This document shows, piece by piece, positions 1-5,506 of a DNA stretch of 8,694 nt (its first letter is position 1; every line of letters starts with the position of its first letter). This DNA comes from an uncultured Rhodospirillales bacterium. GTDB taxonomy: Bacteria; Pseudomonadota; Alphaproteobacteria; RF32; CAG-239. Location of the stretch: assembly GCA_902795665.1 (NCBI GenBank), contig CADBMA010000046.1:1-8694 (forward strand). Direction: 5' to 3'. Under the pieces are notes generated by a model. It was not told where the DNA came from. It saw only the letters and a list, made by a program, of their open reading frames with translations, and did no database searches. The position numbers and the translations under genes are program-made.

Positions 1-1
1 G

Positions 2-589
2 GGAAACCATGTTTGGCAACAGCGCGATATCTTGCCTTTTTTAGATGAGAATCGGCAGATTATCCGCCCGTTAAACTATCCGGAAACTGCAAACGGAAGA
101 GGAGCAACAGTATTTGAGCTGGCTAACGGCAAAAAAATTTTGATAACACAGGTATTGGGACGGGTGTTTATGGATAATGTTGACAATCCGGCTTTTGTAC
201 TGGATAAACTTTTAAAATCCTATACTTTAGGGTGCAATATTGATGCTATTTTTGTTGACGTTCATGCTGAGTGCACTTCGGAAAAATTATCACTCGGATA
301 TTATCTTGACGGACGTGTTTCGGTCGTGGCCGGCACTCATACCCATATTCCGACAGCAGACGCCAGAATTCTCCCCAACGGAACAGCTTATATTACTGAT
401 GTAGGAATGTGCGGAAATTATGATTCGGTTTTGGGATTTGATAAACAGGCACCAATTGACCGTCTGTGTCAAAAATATAATGCCAATCGTTTGGAGGCTT
501 GCCGCAGCGGCGGAAGCGTGTGGGGTATTGTGGTTGAAATTGATGACGCAACCGGACTGGCACAAAATATCAAACAGTTTAGCTTGTAG
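2..589 (+). CDS. TIGR00282/YmdB-family metallophosphoesterase, 5' end missing
   Basis: This is the C-terminal part (195 codons visible) of a calcineurin-like phosphoesterase of the YmdB family. Characterised members hydrolyse cyclic nucleotides such as 2',3'-cAMP using two metal ions. The frame is open from base 2 and begins G-N-H-V-W-Q-Q-R-D-I, the family's GNH metal-binding motif. The true start therefore lies left of the window, and the TTG at 32 is not the start. Further family landmarks are VDVHAE, the metal-ligand block GTHTHIPTAD, and the DVGMCG segment followed by S-V-L-G-F-D. No signal peptide can be judged because the N terminus is absent. The gene ends with TAG at 587-589, only 10 bp from the stop of the convergent J-domain gene, and there is no hairpin terminator between them. 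The family is clear. The substrate is inferred from the family, and nothing links this gene to the flagellar-type operon opposite. Confidence 0.9.
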   Translation, partial: GNHVWQQRDILPFLDENRQIIRPLNYPETANGRGATVFELANGKKILITQVLGRVFMDNVDNPAFVLDKLLKSYTLGCNIDAIFVDVHAECTSEKLSLGYYLDGRVSVVAGTHTHIPTADARILPNGTAYITDVGMCGNYDSVLGFDKQAPIDRLCQKYNANRLEACRSGGSVWGIVVEIDDATGLAQNIKQFSL

Positions 590-599
590 TTATTCTATT

Positions 600-1742
600 T
601 TATAATGCGCTCGGGATTATTTTGCTTCCGGAAGGCGGCAGTGTTCCGACACCTCGGCGCAGAGCTTTGGCTGGCACAAAACCCATTTCGCCATTATCAA
701 TCATTATTCGATACCAGCTTTTATCCGGCGTAAATCCGGTAACGCGAACGGTTTGACCTTGGTTTCCGACATTTTTAACGTCAAATTTGCTGTCCGGACC
801 ATACATAATATCAGTCTGTTTGGCCAAATGATACAATTTGTCGCCATCTGTAACATCTACGGGTATAGAAAATATTTTAGAGACGACTACATCATCCATA
901 ATTTCGCCACCACTATTCAGCTGAACTTTTTGAAAATAGGTAACGGCGTTTTCTTTGTTTATATACCGATTCCATGCAAAACGCTGAACTATGGGATATG
1001 AAGCAGTCAGCAACAGCAAGAACGGCACAACAAACTGCCAAGCCTTTAGCGGACCAACACGCCATGCCGGAATTTTGACAGAGCGTGGAACGTCAAGATC
1101 TGAGATAAAACGATTGAGTAATTTTTGTTGATAAGTGTCAGCATATTCTAAGGCCTGAAGTGCCGAAACCATAGCCTGACGCGACTTTCCATCTTGTTGA
1201 TACGCTAATGCATTATGTATCAAAAGCATCAAATTATCATCACGGTTATATCCAATATTGCGGATATTGCCGACAATTGCCCGAATATTTAAGACAAAAG
1301 CCTTGGGGTGCCACCAGCCACAAAACCAGTTGAACAGAGAGTAGCGCAGGACTTCGTGTTTGGCCTGTTCATATGTGCAAATCAGACGCTCTTTAGTTGA
1401 GCTATATTTGATAATTTTGCCAACTACTTTGCTTAATGAAATAACTCTTATCAACGGTGTTTCTTGATTATATTTGTCTTTTAGAATGCTCAAATTGTGC
1501 ATATCCGGAAACACATCTTTGGCATAAACTTCACTCAACAAATCGTACATCAGGCGTGTTTTTTCATTTTTCAATACATCATAAGCAACCGATAATTTTT
1601 GAAAATGTTCTATTGCCTCTTTGGTTTTATTGGAATCCGGATGCCATATTTTGGCCAAATCGCGATACTGCGATTTTATAAGTTTGTCATCTGCGGAAAA
1701 ATCGACATCCAAAATTGCATAATATCCTAAAGCATCTTTCAT
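600..1742 (-). CDS. J-domain, transmembrane and SH3-like domain protein
   Basis: A 380-residue protein with three recognisable parts. Residues 5-70 are a J domain with the diagnostic HPD tripeptide at 34-36, preceded by the helix QYRDLAKIW and followed by F-Q-K-L-S-V-A-Y-D-V-L; J domains stimulate the ATPase of DnaK/Hsp70. Residues about 100-230 are basic and helical with no domain I recognise. A single hydrophobic helix at 235-253 would anchor the protein. Residues about 300-362 look like a bacterial SH3 domain, ending WYRIMIDNGEMGFVPA. With the J domain in the cytoplasm, the SH3-like part would lie in the periplasm, where such domains often bind peptidoglycan (inference). It lacks the zinc-finger region of classical DnaJ. 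The ATG overlaps the stop of the flhG-like gene by 4 nt (ATGA), making this the last gene of the operon. It may be a co-chaperone tied to assembly of the upstream products; the architecture is solid, the role inferred. Confidence 0.85.
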   Translation of the reverse strand: MKDALGYYAILDVDFSADDKLIKSQYRDLAKIWHPDSNKTKEAIEHFQKLSVAYDVLKNEKTRLMYDLLSEVYAKDVFPDMHNLSILKDKYNQETPLIRVISLSKVVGKIIKYSSTKERLICTYEQAKHEVLRYSLFNWFCGWWHPKAFVLNIRAIVGNIRNIGYNRDDNLMLLIHNALAYQQDGKSRQAMVSALQALEYADTYQQKLLNRFISDLDVPRSVKIPAWRVGPLKAWQFVVPFLLLLTASYPIVQRFAWNRYINKENAVTYFQKVQLNSGGEIMDDVVVSKIFSIPVDVTDGDKLYHLAKQTDIMYGPDSKFDVKNVGNQGQTVRVTGFTPDKSWYRIMIDNGEMGFVPAKALRRGVGTLPPSGSKIIPSAL

Positions 1743-2539
1743 TTTATTATCAACCTTCGTGCTATATTAATGACATCAGTCGCCGCTTCAGAAGTGGGAT
1801 AGCGAGCAATCAGCGGCATTTGATTGCGAATTGCATCACGAATGCGGGCATCACGGCGAATAATACCAAGCAATGATGGTGATATTTTTAAAAAAGTTCG
1901 GCACGCCTTGCACAAAATATCATATGTTCGCTCCCCTTCTTGTTGTGAATCAGCCTGATTAATTACGACTGAAATTTGGCATTTGGGATATTGCGAGGAC
2001 ATAATTTTAATTAGAGCATAGGCATCGGTCAGAGATGTCGGTTCATCTGTGCAAAGCACAATCATGCTGCCGGCAATACCTGAAAGAATACGCACCGAAT
2101 TATCAATGCCAGCTCCCATATCCAACAACACCTTATCATATCCACCTGCCAAAAGAGATAAATCTTCGGCCAAAATCTGCAAGCGCCCTATTGGCATGGC
2201 GCTTAATCCTGAAGATCCGGATCGTCCGGCGATAACATCAAAATGACCTTTATCGCTATAATGAACAATTTGATTTAAGGTGGTGTTGCCGGTAACAACG
2301 CAACCCAAATCGTGAGGCACCATTAGACCAAGCTGGACGTCAACATTGGCCAATCCCAAGTCGCCATCAAAGAGCAATGTTTTCTGCTTGAGAGCGCTCA
2401 AGGCATGGGCTAAGGTAATTGCAAACCACGTTTTACCAACCCCTCCTTTGCCAGAAGCAATTGCAATCATATTGTTACGCGAGGGAAAAATGTTCCCGAC
2501 TTCGGCACGAGGGGCAATATGTAATTTTACTTCTTCCAT
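1739..2539 (-). CDS. flhG: FlhG/MinD-like ATPase (flagellar number regulator family)
   Basis: A 266-residue SIMIBI-class ATPase. The deviant Walker A is at 29-38 (SGKGGVGKTW), with the signature lysine K31 and catalytic K36. The Walker A' block at 58-72 reads DGDLGLANVDVQLGL, typical of FlhG/YlxH. Walker B is at 136-145 (KVLLDMGAGI, D140), followed by CTDEPTSLTDAYAL at 163-176, another FlhG hallmark. Family members dimerise on the membrane with ATP, limit flagellar number and stimulate the GTPase FlhF. The N terminus is only about 22 residues long and shows no DQAxxLR-type motif, the helix that activates FlhF in characterised FlhG proteins. The C terminus, INIARRLIIK, could be a short amphipathic tail. 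The ATG has a good Shine-Dalgarno GGAG 6 nt upstream and lies 3 nt after the flhF-like stop. The family assignment is strong; a true flagellar role here is less certain because the operon is reduced. Confidence 0.88.
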   Translation of the reverse strand: MEEVKLHIAPRAEVGNIFPSRNNMIAIASGKGGVGKTWFAITLAHALSALKQKTLLFDGDLGLANVDVQLGLMVPHDLGCVVTGNTTLNQIVHYSDKGHFDVIAGRSGSSGLSAMPIGRLQILAEDLSLLAGGYDKVLLDMGAGIDNSVRILSGIAGSMIVLCTDEPTSLTDAYALIKIMSSQYPKCQISVVINQADSQQEGERTYDILCKACRTFLKISPSLLGIIRRDARIRDAIRNQMPLIARYPTSEAATDVINIARRLIIK

Positions 2540-2542
2540 TGC

Positions 2543-3481
2543 TTACTCCGTTATCAAACGAGCTAAAGCTTTTGCAGTAATCAATGCCGCACCTTCGGAA
2601 ATATGCGGACCAACTCCGCCGTAGCCAAGTTTTATGTCGTGCAGAGCAGCTACTGATAATATCGTACCAATCCGTCGTGTTGCATCCATTTTGGTTGGAA
2701 ACAGCCAATCTATCCCCAATTGCATGAATATCTCCGCAATTTCGACAGCATTTTCAGCATTGCTCATTGCATCAAGCGTCAAAACTTTATCACTACTGAT
2801 AATTTTGCACCATTGACGCAAACGCTCTATATCTTCTGAAAGATATGGATTAATTGCAAATGTATCAATCAAAATCATTTGATTGTTGCCTTGCGCTTTT
2901 AATATTTTATCAAACAATACTTGTTTATCACGAACAAAATCAAAATCTATTTCTAAAATCTTGGACAAAGACTCAAGCTGATTGTTGGCTCCGGTTCGTA
3001 CATTATCAATGCTGATTATTTTGACGGGGATATTTCGCAATTTTGCCAGCAAGGCCATTTTTACTAAAGTTGTGGTTTTACCGCTACCATGGGTGCCGAC
3101 AAACATTTTGATTGGTCGTGACATATCAAAAAAGTTGCCAAATTTATACAACTGTTCAAACGCTGCGGTCAAGATGCGACTGTCATCATTTATTTTATTT
3201 TCTGTCGCAATCTGGCGGCAGGCTGATAATATTGAGGATGCGGCAGAAGCGGTCAATAAATGCTTGGACAAGCGCTCACGGAGAAAAACATCATTATAAT
3301 CACTTGCTTTTTGTTGCAGATTATCCCAATTGATATCCGGAGAATCAAGTGCCGCAATCATTTCTATTTTGCCATCTTCAGCGTCAGAAGTGGAAATTAT
3401 CACGGCATCTTCACCAAGTTCTTCTCTAACAAGCCTCATCAAAGTTGCGATGTCAGAGGCTATGTATTTTTTTATTTTCAT
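2543..3481 (-). CDS. flhF: FlhF-like SRP-family GTPase with degenerate G3 motif
   Basis: A 312-residue FlhF-type protein, short for a family that is usually about 350-450 residues. The N-terminal segment (MKIKKYIASDIATLMRLVRE, then ELGEDAVIIST) is the conserved FlhF start. The NG GTPase domain follows: P-loop GTHGSGKTTT at 129-138, DNVRTGANNQL at 159-169 (usual DTxRxxAxxQL), G3 position DTFAINP at 206-212, G4 TKMD at 263-266, and closing loop GVGPHISEG at 289-297. In SRP GTPases and in the alphaproteobacterial FlhF-like proteins I know, G3 reads DTAG. Here the A-G pair is F-A, so the glycine needed for the catalytic loop is missing. The protein may bind GTP without normal hydrolysis (inference). 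FlhF normally recruits early flagellar parts to the pole. It overlaps fliN by 4 nt (ATGA) and precedes flhG by 3 nt, the usual flhF-flhG pair. No strong Shine-Dalgarno is visible, so translation is probably coupled to fliN. Confidence 0.85.
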   Translation of the reverse strand: MKIKKYIASDIATLMRLVREELGEDAVIISTSDAEDGKIEMIAALDSPDINWDNLQQKASDYNDVFLRERLSKHLLTASAASSILSACRQIATENKINDDSRILTAAFEQLYKFGNFFDMSRPIKMFVGTHGSGKTTTLVKMALLAKLRNIPVKIISIDNVRTGANNQLESLSKILEIDFDFVRDKQVLFDKILKAQGNNQMILIDTFAINPYLSEDIERLRQWCKIISSDKVLTLDAMSNAENAVEIAEIFMQLGIDWLFPTKMDATRRIGTILSVAALHDIKLGYGGVGPHISEGAALITAKALARLITE

Positions 3482-3729
3482 TTAATTGCCCCATCGCTGA
3501 GAATTTCGGTAATAGTTATGCCCAATTCACCATCAATAACAACCGGTCTTCCTTTAGCTGTCAAAACGTCATTTACATATATGTCAACGCCATCGTCAAT
3601 TGAGTGGTCAAGTTCCAATACACTCCCCTGTTGCAATTCAGCAAGCTGACGCAAGGTCAAAGTTGTTTTGCCTGCCACAACCTTAACTCTGACTTTTATT
3701 TCCGAGCTTATTTTTGACATATCAATCAT
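3478..3729 (-). CDS. fliN: FliN-type flagellar switch protein (SpoA domain)
   Basis: An 83-residue protein that is almost entirely one SpoA/FliN domain (about residues 11-78). The typical run is I-K-V-R-V-K-V-V-A-G, TLRQLAELQQGSVLELD, V-D-I-Y-V-N-D-V-L-T-A-K-G and G-I-T-I-T-E-I-L at the end. FliN forms the bottom of the flagellar C ring and docks the FliH-FliI export complex. The protein lacks the N-terminal extension of enterobacterial FliN, which is common in alphaproteobacteria. The start at 3729 is preferred over the ATG at 3720 because AAGGAA lies 9 nt upstream of 3729. The gene overlaps fliH by 8 nt and flhF by 4 nt. No fliM, its usual C-ring partner, is seen in the window. Confidence 0.9.
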   Translation of the reverse strand: MIDMSKISSEIKVRVKVVAGKTTLTLRQLAELQQGSVLELDHSIDDGVDIYVNDVLTAKGRPVVIDGELGITITEILSDGAIK

Positions 3730-4234
3730 TGTCGGTAATTCCTTTCAGCTGTTCGCGGATTTTGTCCAAAATCTGGGAGGTTGAATATATCTCTTCACCG
3801 CCATTCCAAACAATGCGGCATTCACTGTGCTGCATATCAAAATCTCCATGCACTTCAAAACGAGATTTTTTGTCGTCAGGACATAGATTTTTTAACAACC
3901 GGCATAACATTTCAAGGTTATCCGGATGTACATAAAAATTTAAGTTTTGTTTTGAAATCAGCTGGGAAAAGCGGCGCCGTAAAAAATCTTCGATTATTTC
4001 ATTGCCACATTTTTCCGCCAAGACCGGAGCAATTTCAGACAGAACGGCTTTTATCATTGCAATTTCGTGAGCTTTGCGCTCAGTTAGCAACATCTGCAAC
4101 TTTTTGCTGATATCGGACAACAATCGAGTATTGCTTAACTCCTCCGGCATAATCTTATTTACGGATAAATCAAGCACCGGAGAACTTGTATCGCGTGAAA
4201 AATCTTCAAAATAAAACGGTTCCGGCTCAATCAT
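3722..4234 (-). CDS. fliH: FliH-like flagellar assembly/export regulator
   Basis: A 170-residue protein assigned to FliH by its C-terminal half and its position between fliG and fliN. Residues 40-95 are a charged helix, the coiled-coil part that dimerises in FliH. Residues 96-165 carry the family pattern: NLNFYVHPDNLEML, then E-V-H-G-D-F-D-M-Q-H-S-E-C-R-I-V-W-N-G-G and a final helix. FliH binds and restrains the export ATPase FliI and links it to FliN. The aromatic N-terminal patch (F7, Y8, F9, F12) may replace the tryptophans that contact the export gate and FliN in enterobacterial FliH (inference). A longer frame opens at 4426, but its extra 64 residues lie wholly inside fliG and do not resemble FliH. 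The ATG at 4234 has GGAG 6 nt upstream, so it is the chosen start. It overlaps fliG by 8 nt. FliI is not present in the window. Confidence 0.78.
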   Translation of the reverse strand: MIEPEPFYFEDFSRDTSSPVLDLSVNKIMPEELSNTRLLSDISKKLQMLLTERKAHEIAMIKAVLSEIAPVLAEKCGNEIIEDFLRRRFSQLISKQNLNFYVHPDNLEMLCRLLKNLCPDDKKSRFEVHGDFDMQHSECRIVWNGGEEIYSTSQILDKIREQLKGITDND

Positions 4235-5285
4235 TGCCTTCTCCCCGCAAGGTATCGGCAAACATTTTTTTGCAAACAGATACGATATCCTGCTGGGCTT
4301 TTTCAATATCACGCAGCTTAATCGGTCCCAGCCGCTGCAAAGCTTCACGGATAATATCGGATTGTTTTGAAGGCATTGCTGTATATATATGGTTGCGCAA
4401 TTCATCGGAAGCACCGCGCAAAGCAATCACCAATTTTGGCTCACCCATCAATCTTATAACTTGTTTAATTTGCTCAGAAGAAAGCATCAGCAAATCTTCA
4501 AAACGTGTAGTTTTATGACGCAAGGCCTCAGCGATTGACGGTGCATAATTTTCCAGAGCGCCCAAAATTTGCTGTTCTGTATTTTTGTTAAGATTGCTCC
4601 ATATAGCCGCCACTTGTTCCATTGAGTTTGTTTCTTGGTTGTTTTCGATATCTTCGGCGATAGATTTACCCAGATCTCCGACCAACTCAGCGTCAAGCGA
4701 ACGCGAATTTAGCATTTTAATAATGACCTCTGCGCCAAACCCGCCGCTCAACAAATTGATGACAGCAGCACTTTTAAGCGGACTAATTTTTGATAGCACC
4801 ACCGCCGCCACCTGAGGATATTCATTTTTAAGATAATCAGCCAAAATTTCGGCCGATAAAGAATTGATTTTATCCCAGCTTGCCGCCTCAGGATTGCGGC
4901 GACAGTTTTGCAAAACAGCCGATACGTCATTTTCATCGGCGTAGGATATTGTTGATTTGGCATAGGAAGAAGATTTGTCATTGGCTTGAGCAGCGCAGTT
5001 TTTGCAGCGTTTGCACCGCCGCACAAGCATAACCGACAAGGCCGCAACAAACAATATTGCCCCGCAAATTCCGACAATTTCAAAAATCTGCTCGGCATTA
5101 AGTTTATGCAGTTCTTTGAACCATATATATCCACGCGTTGTCGTCCAAAAATCTTTGACCATCAAATAACAGCCTTTGCTGTTGCTCAGCAATGACAAAC
5201 TGAACATAAAACCGCAGACAAAAGCGGCAATGGCGCAAACAAACGCCGTGACAACAACAGATTTATCGAGTTTATTTGTACTCAC
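4227..5285 (-). CDS. fliG: FliG-like switch protein with N-terminal two-helix membrane anchor
   Basis: A 352-residue protein starting with GTG. Residues 9-33 and 67-88 are two hydrophobic helices separated by about 33 residues, followed by a basic, cysteine-containing stretch (C91, C94, C97). Residues about 143-342 are the middle and C-terminal FliG domains: LADYLKNEYPQ (EHPQ motif as EYPQ, 155-158), RFEDLL at 261-266, ALRGASDELR at 288-297 and LGPIKLRDIEKAQ at 319-331. The FliG N domain, which binds the FliF tail, is absent; the membrane helices occupy its place. Aligned to E. coli FliG, torque residues K264, R281, D288 and R297 are R290, K307, E314 and K323, so charge is kept, while D289 is A315. 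The hinge usually written MFxF reads TTRF. The protein is likely an inner-membrane-bound rotor-like subunit with its FliG domains in the cytoplasm. It is the first gene of the operon, with only a weak AAGAG ribosome-binding site; no fliF lies upstream. Confidence 0.87.
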   Translation of the reverse strand: MSTNKLDKSVVVTAFVCAIAAFVCGFMFSLSLLSNSKGCYLMVKDFWTTTRGYIWFKELHKLNAEQIFEIVGICGAILFVAALSVMLVRRCKRCKNCAAQANDKSSSYAKSTISYADENDVSAVLQNCRRNPEAASWDKINSLSAEILADYLKNEYPQVAAVVLSKISPLKSAAVINLLSGGFGAEVIIKMLNSRSLDAELVGDLGKSIAEDIENNQETNSMEQVAAIWSNLNKNTEQQILGALENYAPSIAEALRHKTTRFEDLLMLSSEQIKQVIRLMGEPKLVIALRGASDELRNHIYTAMPSKQSDIIREALQRLGPIKLRDIEKAQQDIVSVCKKMFADTLRGEGND

Positions 5286-5299
5286 GTTTTTTCTCTTAG

Positions 5300-5311
5300 A
5301 TATTGCAATAT
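5300..5311. promoter_or_regulatory. 12-bp perfect palindrome upstream of fliG
   Basis: ATATTGCAATAT is a perfect 12-bp palindrome ending 14 nt before the GTG of the fliG-like gene on the minus strand. It would fall in the leader or at the start of the operon. It could be an operator, or a weak RNA stem-loop just ahead of the ribosome-binding site. AT-rich palindromes of this length do arise by chance, so the assignment is tentative. No convincing sigma70 -35/-10 pair for the leftward operon was found between 5286 and 5440; TATGTT near 5320-5325 (minus strand) is the best -10, without a matching -35. Confidence 0.3.
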
Positions 5312-5440
5312 GAGTTTAACATAATCTGTTTTTGCCGCTTTTAGAACTTTTTATTGCCAGATATTCACATTATTTTGTAAATGCGCTTTAATTTTAATCT
5401 TAAATTCATAAAAGTGTAATAAAAAGGATATAGAATAATA

Positions 5441-5469
5441 TTGACAAAAATCCCAAAATATGGGATTAT
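5441..5469 (+). promoter_or_regulatory. sigma70-type promoter of the giant repeat-protein gene
   Basis: A perfect -35 TTGACA (5441-5446) is followed after 17 bp by GATTAT (5464-5469; four of six matches to TATAAT). It is preceded by an extended -10 TGn (TG at 5461-5462). Transcription should begin near 5476, giving a leader of about 30 nt that contains the ribosome-binding site. It points right, away from the flagellar-type operon. Confidence 0.7.
5449..5467. promoter_or_regulatory. operator-like inverted repeat between -35 and -10
   Basis: AATCCCA (5449-5455) and TGGGATT (5461-5467) are perfect inverted 7-bp arms around the spacer AAATA. The site fills the promoter spacer, and its right arm covers most of the -10 element. 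A dimeric protein bound here would block RNA polymerase, so repression of the giant gene is the likely effect (inference). The binding protein is not identified, and no regulator gene is present in the window. Confidence 0.55.
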
Positions 5470-5495
5470 ACGGTATTAGTTTTGTCTAATTAAGC

Positions 5496-5499
5496 GGAG
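5496..5499 (+). promoter_or_regulatory. ribosome-binding site of the giant repeat-protein gene
   Basis: GGAG lies 7 nt before the ATG at 5507-5509. Together with the promoter upstream this fixes the start of the long frame, although other in-frame ATG codons follow soon after. Confidence 0.7.
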
Positions 5500-5506
5500 A
5501 AAAAAG

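Noticed and set aside
32..34. TTG as start of the phosphoesterase
   Set aside because: The frame is open upstream and encodes the family's GNH motif there, so the gene begins outside the window.
629..648. CGGAA/TTCCG hairpin near the end of the J-domain gene as a terminator
   Set aside because: The stem is only 5 bp with a 10-nt loop, lies within coding sequence, and no run of T follows on the minus strand.
4235..4426. Upstream extension of fliH to an ATG at 4426
   Set aside because: The added 64 residues are inside fliG, are Cys-rich and unlike FliH, and the ATG at 4234 has a proper Shine-Dalgarno.
5354..5359. sigma54 -24 element (TGGCAA on the minus strand) for the flagellar-type operon
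   Set aside because: No matching GC-containing -12 element follows at the required spacing.
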